NCBI GenBank assembly: GCA_029948255.1
Contig: JALIZF010001794.1
Span: forward strand, 372,001 to 436,000
Direction of reading: 5' to 3'
Length of the DNA: 64,000 bases
Source of the DNA: Telmatactis stephensoni
Lineage: Eukaryota; Cnidaria; Anthozoa; Actiniaria; Isophelliidae
A model generated the notes under the pieces. It worked only from the letters and a program-made list of their open reading frames with translations. It did no database searches and had not been told where the DNA came from. How positions within the stretch are numbered: position 1 is the stretch's first letter; each line of letters starts with the position of its first letter. Shown one piece after another: positions 1 to 9,882 of this stretch. The position numbers were made by a program, and so were the translations under genes.

Positions 1-19
1 GAAAAATACTATGTACTCT

Positions 20-54
<35 letters not shown>

Positions 55-560
55 CGCTCAAGGTTATGCCGTATGCCTGTACAAAATAATGACTAGCAAC
101 AGCCAAACTCAAAAAAGGTAGACAAAATGGAATGGCCATGTGTATGTCAAAATAACCTCGCTCTCGAAAATAAGACAATATTGTTTTATAAAATGGAAAC
201 AGAAATAGAATGTACACATGTTGATATGCTCACCCCCAAGTGATGTCAAACTTTTTCTTCAGCCTTTTCACAATTATAGCTGGACGTACGTTCGCTCATA
301 CAAGATCCTCCACAAAGTGCTTCACTGTGGCATGTTCTGTGGTCGATACAGATTAATTAGCTAAGTAAAGCCTGGACTCCAAAACAAAACACACTAAAAT
401 AACCAATCTTACCTTCAACACTGCTTATTTGAGGTCTTCTTCCCATAATTTTAATAAAAAAACATGGAAAGTCAACCTCAGGAAAACCTCAGCCGAACAA
501 AGCTGAACTACTCTCAGCCCGACCCAGTCCTTTTGGTTTTGTTACAAGGAACGCCTGGAA
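1..560. other. Non-coding left edge, nothing recognised
   Basis: No open frame of useful length, no splice-consistent exon and no clear inverted repeat was seen here. The sequence is AT-rich and ordinary up to the tandem array that follows. Confidence 0.5.
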
Positions 561-564
561 GTTT

Positions 565-965
565 TGAATCTGACTTTGACTTTTTGTCATTTTGACATTT
601 TTTCACTTTGACTTTTTGTCATTTTGACATTTTTTCACTTTGACTTTTTGTCATTTTGACATTTTTTCACTTTGACTTTTTGTCATTCTGACATTTTTCA
701 CTTTGACTTTTTGTCATTTTCACATTTTTTCACTTTGACTTTTTGTCATTTTGACATTTTTCACTTTGACTTTTTGTCATTTTCACATTTTTTCACTTTG
801 ACTTTTTTTTTTCATTCTGACAACAGGACAAAAAAACACGTTCGGAGTTTTTGTCAATTTGTCATTTTTCACTTTGACTTTTTTCATTTTGCCATTTTTC
901 ACTTTGACTTTTTGTGATTTTTAATTTTTTCTTTTTTTTTTTCACGTTCGGACTTTTTGTCATTT
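565..965. repeat. Minisatellite of ~30-36 bp T-rich units
   Basis: A tandem array whose unit is built from the phrases cactttgactttttgtcatt and ttgacatttttt, repeated about ten times with small length changes and some CAC variants. The open frame across it is only the translation of the repeat (rich in F, H, D, S) and is not treated as a gene. Unit length and composition are read directly; copy number was counted by eye. Confidence 0.85.
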
Positions 966-1015
966 TTACAAAAATAATATCCTCTATATACTATGAATTA
1001 TGGTAAAGAGTAGCT

Positions 1016-1165
1016 TAGAGGATATTACATGGCTGCGCAGAGATATGGAATTTATCTTCGAAGTGTTCAATTTGATATCTCACAGTGAGCGCAGCGAATG
1101 AGTGAGATATCAAATTTGAAACACGAGAAGATAAATTCCATATCTCCAAGCGGTCATGTAATTTA
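1016..1165. mobile_element. Small palindromic MITE
   Basis: The two halves are imperfect reverse complements: agatatggaatttatcttcg on the left (from about 1040) answers gaagataaattccatatctc on the right (to about 1147), and tttgatatctcac answers gtgagatatcaaa around a short centre at about 1085-1095. Outer ends (ttacatgg / tcatgtaa) also match. No coding capacity. The superfamily cannot be told from the ends. Confidence 0.7.
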
Positions 1166-1534
1166 CTTTTTATCATATAACAATCAGTGGTACAACACAC
1201 AGATTTTCTCTTTTAGTTTTATAACTGAGTAACTATAAGCGCGCACCGAAACAGGGCCCGACAACAATTGAACATTTGAATGTTTTTGAAGATTTATTTA
1301 CGTTCATTTTATAACAAAAATTGCAGTAAACATCATTTGTTACAACTGTGAAAAGAATACTTCTCACAAAGAGTACGGTTTTTTTTTTCAAAACAACAAA
1401 AAGTGCTCAAATAAGGAAGTAGCAAACTCGAAAGTTTCATATACCTGACTTCTTATATAAAATCTTAATTCATAATGTACCGTTTGCCAATGGGCTTTCA
1501 CTTCAGCGAAATCAAATGAACAATCATTTTTTGT

Positions 1535-1997
1535 TTAAAGTGCCCCTAACCCCTAAATTGAAATTCTGAGAATCGTTTCTTCATGAATAGAAATGTTTAA
1601 TGGTGAAATATCTCCGGATAAAATCATCTCCTTTCGGAGCATTAAGCATTTGAAGTCGGAAAATGCAAATGAGGTGATGTAAATAAAGGAATTTGCATGA
1701 TTTTGTATCCAATTTGAAACAAGTGTGTTTGAGTTGGGTGGCAAAAACATTCACCAAACTTTGTACTTTAGCAATGAATATGTTTTGCAAATCAAAAAAT
1801 GGTATAAAATTCATCTCTAGTGGTTTTGTATATTTAAGTAGTCCTTTTTCTACGTCATCTCATTTGCATTTTCAGATTTCAAATGCTTAATTCTCAGAAA
1901 GGAGATTATTTTATCCTGAAATATTTAACCATAAGGCTTTTCCATTAATGAAGAAACGATTATCAAAATTTCAATTTTGGGGTTAGGGGCACTTTAA
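1535..1997. mobile_element. 463 bp TTAA-bounded palindromic MITE
   Basis: Begins TTAAAGTGCCCCTAACCCC and ends with the reverse complement GGGGTTAGGGGCACTTTAA. Inner homology continues across most of each half, for example the cgtttcttcat / atgaagaaacg and aaatcatctcctttc / gaaaggagattattt pairs. Open frames on both strands are by-products of the palindrome. The TTAA ends fit a piggyBac- or Kolobok-type target, because TTAA is the duplicated site in those superfamilies; the mobilising transposase is not in the window. Confidence 0.75.
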
Positions 1998-2413
1998 GCT
2001 TCGATATTTCATAAAATGAATAACTTCAATGACAAAGAAGCAAGATATCGCGTTTCATTGGCCGAGTTTGTCTGGCATGACCTACCTATTTCTTCAATGA
2101 AAACAGCTCAATCTTACTGTTAATTTTCACAGAGAATCATAAAATATAGTGTTTAACTTACATTTTGACGAAACATCTCATTTGAATCGCCAAGCCCTCC
2201 ATCTTTTATGAATCCATGCTTGAATTTCTCTTGAAAAACAGAATTGGCAAAAAACAGCAAGCAGATCTATGCGAATGAATCGTTCTTTTTTCTGTTTTGG
2301 AGTCCAAACCATGGCTATAATAACTTCAATTTCAAGTCTTCGGTGTATTTCCAAAGTCTTCAAGTTAGATAAGTGGTAGGCGAAGCTGGAAACTTGTAGT
2401 CCAAGTAAGTTAG

Positions 2414-3442
2414 TACAGGTTTCCCACTCATTTTGAAAAACAAAATTCCCTGACTTTTCCCTGACTTTTCCATGACCAATACCCATTTTTCACTGACCAC
2501 TCCACACACTTTTCTTTGGTCACTTTAATAAAATTTTACCATGAAACTACAACAAACATGGGCAAGTCTTTTTTATACTGTTTTCAATGTCTTTGCTACA
2601 TGATCAATGTTTTTTGTTCATATCATTAGTATCTTATACTGTTTTCAATTTCTTTGTTAGGCAATCAATGTTGTGTTGTTCCTTATCAATTTCTTTTCTT
2701 TTCCCTTTGTCTGCAATGCATTTGACTTAACAAGAGCACCTAGGTCATTCTTCTTTTTGGCTTTTGCAGCAAGTTCATCTGCTTCTTTGACAAGGTTGTT
2801 AGCCACTGTTTCAAGCTTCTGCTTTTTCTTCTTGGCTTGACGAAGCTCTTCCTCAATCTCTTTCTTCTGAAGTGTTCTTTTTGAGTGACTTCTGCTGATA
2901 ATTTCTTTTCTGACAATGAGGCATTGTATCTGGCACGAGCATGCTTGCAGGAAGTGAGAAGCTCTTATGTGATGCTTTCTTCAATGGGATAGTCGAGACT
3001 TTTGATGCCACTATGAGCTCTACGGTAACCAACTAATGTATCTTGATGCATATTATTGCTCATGATCATGTCTTTATTGTCAGAACTGAATTCTCTTTCT
3101 ATACAGGACAGACCAGGAGACAGAATGAGCAACATTTTCACCGTTAACCATGCATAGATCTTTATACTCTGTTTTGTTGTCAAAGTATTCAGCTAGAAAG
3201 ACATCTAGGCCTTTGTCTGTTGGGCACCACAGAAAACCCATTTGAAGAATATAATTATTTCAAGGGAACTTTTAGGTACCTTTCTTTCCAGAACAATACC
3301 AGATATAAATTCCCTGACTTTTCCCTGACTTTTTAGAAAAAATGAAAAATTCCCTGACCAAAAGTGGAATTCCCTGACTTTTCCCTGACCTTGAAAAAAT
3401 TTCAAAGTTCCATGACTTTTCCCTGACCGTGGGAACCCTGTA
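2414..3442 (-). mobile_element. Decayed hAT-like transposon with captured/remnant coding DNA
   Basis: Left end reads CAGGTTTCCCACTC. The right end read on the minus strand is CAGGGTTCCCACGG followed by several copies of the phrase GTCAGGGAAAAGTC; the same phrase occurs inside the left end. Between the ends, on the minus strand (about 3235 to 2690), lies a broken reading frame with several frameshifts. Its downstream part encodes a charged lysine/glutamate-rich, probably coiled-coil stretch (about 2860-2690). CAGGG-type ends are common in hAT elements, but I could not confirm an 8 bp target duplication. The coding remnant is not recognised. Confidence 0.5.
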
Positions 3443-3752
3443 GTATTATCAGTCTCTTCGCATTGCTGAGCGGACTTGCATGAAAGACTGGGGTTTTTTT
3501 GCTCAAAAGTTGAGTTTCGAAATATCTTGAGTCCAGAAAAAAGAAACGATTCCAATATTATTCTTGAAGTTGTGAAAGTAAAAGTCCATTTTTCTAAGCA
3601 TTTTAAGTTAAATTAGCAGAGATAAACTTGAATTTGATCACATTTTGACGAATTTGGCCGAAGTTTAGTGAAGTAAACAATGAAAACGCCAACGCGTCCT
3701 GAACTGAAAGCCATGAGAAGCAGGAAAATGCTGGCTCGTGATTGGTCGAAAA

Positions 3753-3778
3753 GTGATATCTTCACATGTGAAGATATC
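3753..3778. repeat. Perfect 26 bp palindrome
   Basis: tgatatcttcaca followed by tgtgaagatatca forms a perfect palindrome with no spacer. It may be the core of an old MITE. Nothing else is recognised in 3443-3876. Confidence 0.7.
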
Positions 3779-4324
3779 ATTGATATCACCACTGGCCACT
3801 GGAAGCAGTGTTGATATGGATTTTATGATGTTGCTATCCGCCAGTATACCACTGATTGTCATATGATAAAAGATAGTAATATAAAAATTAGGTACTACCT
3901 AATAGCGGAGCTCCCATTTCTATGTTCTTGATTCAAATGAATTGGGATTCCTGTGTTAATTGCCATTGTAAAGGTCTTGAAAGATGAAAAAGTTGAAATG
4001 AAGATTATGAAAATGAAAATTAAGGCATTTGCTTTGGTTTGTATATACTCTCTCCCTTTGGTCTCCTGTGAATTGTATGGGCTTGTAAGCTTGAAGTGAC
4101 CTTTATTATAGTATATTTCAATATTCAGATACACTGTCAGATTTCATAATTGACTTTGTAGTGGTTCATAATTCTCAGGAATAGAAAGCAAAAATCTCCA
4201 AAACCTTATTTCATTGATACAAATAATTAACCCTTTTCAACATCCTGGATATTGCAGAACTACATCTCTTGATTTGCTTGTTTTCACTATATTGTGACAT
4301 CTTGTTTTTTTGTTTTTGTGGTTT

Positions 4325-4326
4325 AG

Positions 4327-4361
<35 letters not shown>

Positions 4362-4362
4362 T
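4325..4362 (+). repeat. (GTT)n microsatellite in copy A
   Basis: About twelve GTT units. Its reverse complement (CAA)n appears at the equivalent place in copy B, so it was present before the copies spread. Confidence 0.9.
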
Positions 4363-5403
4363 GTTTTGTATTTTTAATGACACACTAGGTGAATACTTGT
4401 CTCTTCCAGATTACACTGATAATACAATTTAAAGTGATGATAAAAACAGCTACTTGACACAACAAGAAAACAAGGAATTACTGAAGTATTTTCAATTTGC
4501 ATTTACTAGTAAGGTCTCATATGGGCTCAAGGAGCAACTTCATGCTCAATGGTAAAACAACTCTATTTTGCATGCAAATTCTTTCCTTTTTCCTGTCATT
4601 AGTCAATCAGTTTCATTAAATTCCAGACCGCTCCAAACTTGAACTGTATATACACATTATCCGGGTTGAAATGAGTTCAAAATCAATTTTTTATAAATTT
4701 TATTATTAAAAGTAGTGCAAAAAGTTCACTGTAAAACAATGTCATTATACATTTATTACTTGAGGCTTTGTCTAAACTTAGCCACAGTTCAACGTGCATA
4801 AGCGTCTATTTTTTCAAAGTCATCAGTCCCAAATAAAAGATAAATGATCAAATATAGGTACAACAGACTTTTTGACATCAGATTTTTTTCTCTCAGGGTC
4901 TTTACCTTGAAGTGCTTTCCTTGTTGTCTTTCGAAGCGTAGTCCTCAGTCCTTGTTTCACACTCGATGCAGACGATTCTTAATTTTCAACTTTGGCTAGA
5001 TTTTTAAGCAGCTTTACTGAAGGCATCTTCACGAAACGAAGAATACACAATCCTCAATGACTCATTCCTTATGAGAAGTTTTTTGAAGCTACGAATCCAA
5101 CTAAAAAGTCGTCCAGTTTTGTAAATGTTCTCTGTGTCCTTCGTCTTTCGAGCAGTTTTTGAAACAACACCGGGCCCGAAAAAAATTCAAACGTACGTTT
5201 TTTTTTGCTTTAACTCGTCAAGATTAGCACCGATTAATGATCATGAAAATCGCTAAATTTTTACGAGGTTTTCAGAATGATATTTTTAAGCTTTGCAAGT
5301 TAAAACTGCAAGGAAACTTGTAAATTTTCAGTTTTCAAAGTGTCAGCGCGCGTCAAGTTGGCGCCAAAAAGCAATCAGCCAATCAGCATCGCGATGTACA
5401 GGG

Positions 5404-5430
5404 ACGTATGTATGTATGTATGTATGTACG
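5404..5430 (+). repeat. (TATG)n microsatellite in copy A
   Basis: Six or so TATG units inside the element's right part. Copy B has a longer (CATA)n run at about 22038-22067. Confidence 0.9.
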
Positions 5431-5980
5431 TACTGACACTGGGCTTCCTGTGTCGGTCCATGAAAAATCAACTGGATGGGTTACCATTTTTTCTTAGGTA
5501 TGGTGCTCCGCTCGCGCGGGCCTTTGGCCCGCGCGGGAGCTCCGCTATAATTGTAGTATAATGAATTGAATATAATAGCAAATGGCAGTGTTTTCAATGC
5601 ATTACATAAACTATTCACTCAATGACAAGAGGACACAAACCACAAGGTTCCCAAGTTTTCTAGTGAAAGCACAAACTGCATTGTGGTAAAAATGGAATGG
5701 TGCATTTTGGGATAGCTAAAACAAAGAAAACCATTGTTCTTTCTGTCGGCGAACTGAATTGTGCTAAAAAAAACAAATGTTAAATATTGCTGTCAATATA
5801 CTTATTGACTGAATTAGGATTGCTGCCTTGCTTTGCTCGCTTCAGTCTTGCTCTGCTGCAGCAGCAATAAATGGTGTTACATTGCAGTTGTCATTTTGCT
5901 TAAACGTTGCTAAAGATATCATTCTCTAATACAGCAAATCAGAAATCAGAGACTTCACAACTATTTTCAATCATCAGTGT

Positions 5981-6755
5981 TTAAGGAGGCTTCCTACAAT
6001 TTCTCTAGACCAGTCAACTTGAAATGGTTGTAGTTCTTATATGAAAGCACCCAGTTATGACCTTTCGTTTACTTACTACATAAAGACTGAAGTTTTTAAT
6101 GGTATGTGTTTTGTTTACATCAGGGTTACTATAGCAACGAAACGATGACGTCACCTTTTTAGATTGCAAGCCATTTTACGCGTTTTTTTACCTAAACTTT
6201 TAATTTCACATACAAGGCGTTAATATTTAAGACTTTGGCTAGCAGCACATGAATTTTGGAGAAATTCATATAAAGGGATTTTGAAATATTCGAGGCGCAA
6301 TTTTTTAACCCCAAAAATAACCATTTATTGTCAGGTTTCAACTCAATAATTTTGGAATCACAGCAGCATGACAACTCTTGGACTGTCTAAATGTTGTTCA
6401 TATATCAGACTACTTCTCAACAAAGTTGCACGTCAGAAAGTGCTTTGGATCTCCGTCAGCATACGCCACTAAGACATGAAATTGGGTTGAATTTTATCAA
6501 AATTTATGCAAAAACGTTTAATGCAGTAGTATACAAATGGCGGTTCTACATCCGGTGCAAGCCGGTGGCCACCGGTGCAAGGGGGAGTCACGCCCCGATA
6601 GAGGGGATGTCACGTCAGTGCCAGGGGAGTCACACAACGGCGACCAGGGAGTCACGCGCCAGCGCGATCCGCTTACAGGACAGACGTCTTATAAACCAAG
6701 GACTTAGGGTTTTCGCACAAATCAGTGGAACCCTTCAACCATTAATGTCCAGCTG
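5981..6755. repeat. Left terminal inverted repeat (outer part)
   Basis: Reverse complement of about 16125-16815, with scattered substitutions and small indels. It contains a GC-rich island (about 6540-6670) in an otherwise AT-rich sequence. Open frames here (6192 minus, 6391 plus) also occur mirror-wise in the right TIR and are not considered genes. Confidence 0.85.
6583..6665. promoter_or_regulatory. Iteron-like GGGAGTCAC repeats in left TIR
   Basis: Four spaced copies of a motif close to GGGGAGTCACGC occur at about 6583, 6602, 6622 and 6646. The right TIR keeps the same set in reverse complement (GTGACTCCC and variants, about 16200-16256). Spaced identical boxes in both TIRs are what a replication- or transposase-binding site would look like. 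That function is inference. Confidence 0.45.
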
Positions 6756-6811
6756 AGTTGACCTTCTCAACAATCCCAAGGTCAACCAATCAGAATCAAG
6801 GATTTGAAATG

Positions 6812-7812
6812 CTATTTTGATTAGCATTTCTTTGTACTACTTCATACCTACCAAGATTATTAATGGATAAAATACGAATGCCTCATTTTCTAGAATGTTG
6901 TAAATCCATTTTGCTATTAGAAGACATAATAGAGAGTTTCACTAAAATATTTCCGAGTCTAATAAAAAAAATACGAGAAATTTGCACCTTTTCTGTTAGC
7001 GGACGTGCTGCCCAGTGGTGGGAAAAAGTATTTATTTTGACGAAACGACAGCCAAAGTCCTTCAACTTGTGAGTTTGTTTCCAACTAAACGTGAAGAAAT
7101 ATGATTGCTTCAATTTGCCGATCTCTTTGCTAATATGATGTTCTCTTTGAATGGAAAAACAAAGTTTTGGAGAAGTTTGGAGGAATAAACAACACTGAGT
7201 TTCGGTGACTGTGGATGTTTGTGGTTAGCGAGCCGAGGAGATAGTCTTAAGCAGAAATTTACTATAAATGTGAATCTGAGGCACTTGAAGTCCACAATTT
7301 CAAACAAAGAAATGGCTATCGAAACTACTTATTATCATCTTGAGAAATCCTAAGTGTTTCCAAGGATGTAAGCGACGTTTTCTCTTGGCTGATTCCTGCA
7401 TTTTTACGAGAGTTGGAGCATGCATCAAGCAGACCGTTTTTGAGAAAATCTAGTCAGCGTTTCAAGGTAACGAAAATAAAACTCATTATGTATAAATTAG
7501 TTCTCATTTTTGGCGATGTTATTTCTAAAAAGATGATTTATAAATCGTTTATTTTATCAAAGCTATTTGTATGGAAGCTGGTCTTACCGCGGTAGAGTTT
7601 AATTTCAGCGAACTGAGTAAGTTAAAAATGGATAAATTTGCTGGTGTTTAGGACTTTTGCTTATGCTGCAACGTGGGCATGATGTACCATTAGTTGATAT
7701 TGATATACAAAAATAGATTTTCAACTGGTAATATCACAAAATGTTTTTCTATGAAAACCACGAACGATTTCACTTTCTCAAATCAGATTAGGAAATGCTA
7801 ACCAAAATAGCT
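6812..7812. mobile_element. 1 kb element inserted inside the left TIR
   Basis: Homology between the two TIRs of the host element stops at about 6755 and resumes at about 7845. The intervening block carries its own short terminal inverted repeat: gctattttgattagcatttc at about 6813 against gaaatgctaaccaaaatagc at about 7792. It has no convincing coding frame. The right TIR lacks it, so it arrived after the large element integrated, or at least after the TIRs were last homogenised. Confidence 0.6.
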
Positions 7813-7834
7813 GACCCATGATCCTTTTCGGGGA

Positions 7835-8212
7835 ATGCATTCAACTCAGCTGGGTACTGTATACAAGATGAACCCAATCAAATTTATGAAAAATCTCTTT
7901 ATTTCCACGTATGCAGTGGAAGTGTGCAAACACCTCCATGAACTCGATATTAAACACTGCTGTGGTTGTCAAGTTAAAAATAGCAAAGTCGAATGCTTAA
8001 TGCTAACCAAAGATGAAACCATCGAACTTCACTTCGATGAAGCCCTACGAAAGGTGAACGTGGTTAAAGTGATCAAACGAGTAATGGATAACATGAAACC
8101 ATTTGCAATAACAATCGAAACAGAGGCCGAACTTTACAGCTGGACAGAAAGAAACCCAGCATTATCGTCAGACATGTACCAAGTAATCAAAGATACAGTT
8201 AAAGTGATCTGA
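7835..8212 (+). CDS. Small CxxC-type element protein, left copy
   Basis: Open frame of 125 codons; a start at the second Met (about 7868) is also plausible. After a hydrophobic/aromatic N-terminal helix the protein has a His/Cys cluster (H-x-C-C-G-C-Q, then C-L-M-L about 14 residues later), then a charged helical C-terminal half ending in a stop at 8212. The 15386-15709 gene has the same layout (CEGCH ... HDCLML), so they are probably members of one family. The N-terminal half lies in the TIR, and a truncated mirror copy exists at about 16110-15985 on the minus strand. Function is unknown; a metal-binding or nucleic-acid-binding role is inference. Confidence 0.6.
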   Translation: MHSTQLGTVYKMNPIKFMKNLFISTYAVEVCKHLHELDIKHCCGCQVKNSKVECLMLTKDETIELHFDEALRKVNVVKVIKRVMDNMKPFAITIETEAELYSWTERNPALSSDMYQVIKDTVKVI

Positions 8213-8517
8213 ATGTATTGAGAAGGGACAAAAATGGTACACTAAAGGATGTAAAATCGACAAACGAAAAGGCCTTCATGACAAGACGTTTGGATTAATG
8301 TACACAATGAAAAAGCTTTGAATAAACAAATGAAGCAGAACTGGTCGCGGATTTGCATAAGTTCTAGACAAAACTTTTCACATAACATTTATACTTTACA
8401 GAACAGTTCTTTTTATCCCGGTGCAACCACCTCATCAAAACTTTTTTATAGATAGGAATTTTTAGGCATGACACCATTAATCGTTGGATGACTACGAGAG
8501 CACTTGTTAGAAACATA

Positions 8518-9180
8518 ATGGAGAGTACACAGTTTTACCTCTGCCTGCCTTCAAACTCTAGCATGAATACCTTTCCCTCTAACACGGTAACGGAATATCG
8601 AGTGCTTCTTCCTAAAACGATTGTGTTAACAGGAGCATGGGAGGTTGCCTTAATTGAGATAACGTATCCACACAGTTGGAATAATATCCATGACCTTGAT
8701 TTTTGGAATCAATTTCAACTCTTACAAGGGAAAGGTAGTGCCGTGGACAGTTGTATCGTCCCTAAAGGACATTACAAAAATATTCAAAGTGTTGTGCAAG
8801 CCATGAACGAACAAGTAAAGGACAATATCTACAAGGGCAATGTGTCTTTCAGCTATAATGAACTCAACCGAAAAGTGACCGTCCATTTGGTAAACAATAC
8901 ACAAATCTCCTTCAATGGGATGGGGAGGATGTTGGGATTTCCAGTGGAGGAAGTTATCCCGAAAACCACCACAGCACCGAATGAAGCCGATTTAGATTAT
9001 GGATTTCACAACTTATACGCCTATTGTAGCCTGGTTCAATCTCTGTTTGTTGGTGACTCACAAGTTCAGCTTTTAAGAGCCATTAATGTTGAAGGCAAAG
9101 ACGGAGACCGTATTACCAAATCCTTTTTAAATCCTCAATATCTGCCCCTCAACCAAAAACAGTTGATTCTGTTGAAGTGA
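8518..9180 (+). CDS. Conserved element protein of 220 residues, function unknown
   Basis: A single uninterrupted frame. The Met at 8518 is preferred over the one at 8488 because the sequence from there (MESTQFYLCLPSNSSM) begins directly with the conserved-looking block. The body alternates short beta-prone segments and contains WEVALIEITYPHSW at about residues 45-58 and a KGHYKNIQSVVQAMN block near 88. No transmembrane helix, no catalytic motif and no zinc site is obvious. From memory, proteins of this look recur beside polymerase-bearing selfish elements in invertebrates, but I cannot name the family with confidence. A virion- or assembly-related beta-rich protein is one possibility. It is intact, unlike the polymerase. 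AATAAA signals follow at about 9327 and 9379. Confidence 0.65.
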   Translation: MESTQFYLCLPSNSSMNTFPSNTVTEYRVLLPKTIVLTGAWEVALIEITYPHSWNNIHDLDFWNQFQLLQGKGSAVDSCIVPKGHYKNIQSVVQAMNEQVKDNIYKGNVSFSYNELNRKVTVHLVNNTQISFNGMGRMLGFPVEEVIPKTTTAPNEADLDYGFHNLYAYCSLVQSLFVGDSQVQLLRAINVEGKDGDRITKSFLNPQYLPLNQKQLILLK

Positions 9181-9479
9181 GCTTAAGGCTTGACACTGGC
9201 CAAAAAGTCCCTTTTGAATTCGGACGAGTCCTTTTGACTCTTCACTTTAGAAAAATCTCTCCCTACTTTGGCTAGAAAAGTTATTAGAAACTTTGTAGTT
9301 CAAGCTTGTAATTTGAATTCTACCTGAATAAAAACTGTTCTTCATTACCAGACATGTGTTGGTTTAATTCTTGGCACAAATAAAACTCCGAATGCGTTTA
9401 AAAATCTATTTTCTCCATAGAACTCAGAAATATTCCAGACTAATATATATATCCGGTAAAAGTCAAAAGCATTATAAAT

Positions 9480-9600
9480 TTTTATCAACCAGTCTTGGCG
9501 GTAAATTTATAATGAGCAATGTGTCTATTTATAATGAGCAATATATGAATTAAGGCCTTATGGCGGTAAATCTATAATGAGCAATGTGCATAATTTAGAC
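9480..9600 (+). repeat. Repeats of tataatgagcaatgtg upstream of promoter
   Basis: The phrase ggcggtaaa[t/a]ttataatgagcaat recurs at about 9498, 9524 and 9560, with looser relatives near 9680-9710. The array lies between the 8518 gene and the polymerase-gene promoter, so it could be regulatory or a replication feature; that is inference. Confidence 0.5.
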
Positions 9601-9794
9601 TATTGGCTGTAAATTACGCCAGAGGACTCAACAGTTTTATTGTAGACATGTCCAAGCAAGGGGATATATGTTCATTTATAATGATATAATGTGCATAATT
9701 ACGATTATCGGCGGTAGATTTTGATTAATGACTCAGCAGTTTTATTGTTGAGCGTGTTTAGGCAAGTCTAATTTATGTGGGCGTCTAAACTCAT

Positions 9795-9803
9795 TATAAA
9801 AAG
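9795..9803 (+). promoter_or_regulatory. TATA box for the zinc-finger/polymerase gene
   Basis: tataaaaag lies 88 bases upstream of the ATG at 9883. The sequence about 30 bases downstream (cagtttgtgcatcactctg) would be a sensible start site, giving a short leader of about 55-60 bases. Confidence 0.55.
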
Positions 9804-9882
9804 GCGAGCACAATCAGTTTGTGCATCACTCTGAGACTGGAACGCCTTCAGTGTACTTTTGGACCTAAGTTTTGATTACATT

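Larger units (their letters stand above)
3878..5566 (+). mobile_element. Inverted-repeat element, copy A (1.7 kb)
   Basis: The left edge carries ggtactacctaatagcggag followed by ctccca; the right edge carries gggagctccgctataatt. The terminal inverted repeat is therefore TAGCGGAGCTCCC. A second, longer copy lies in opposite orientation at about 21.9-24.1 kb and matches at both edges and in the interior. Shared interior features include the (GTT)n run (here 4325-4362), the (TATG)n run (here 5404-5428), and the segment around 4930-5160. No transposase frame is present, so the element is probably non-autonomous. Confidence 0.7.

Noticed and set aside
672..917. 81-codon frame in the left tandem array
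   Set aside because: Its amino-acid pattern simply repeats with the DNA repeat.
5340..5561. Frame in copy A also seen at 21922-22188 in copy B
   Set aside because: It spans the (TATG)n microsatellite and the GC-rich transposon end; the two copies do not keep the same length or frame.
6391..6756. 121-codon frame in the left TIR
   Set aside because: It runs through the iteron island, and its mirror in the right TIR is not kept as the same frame.
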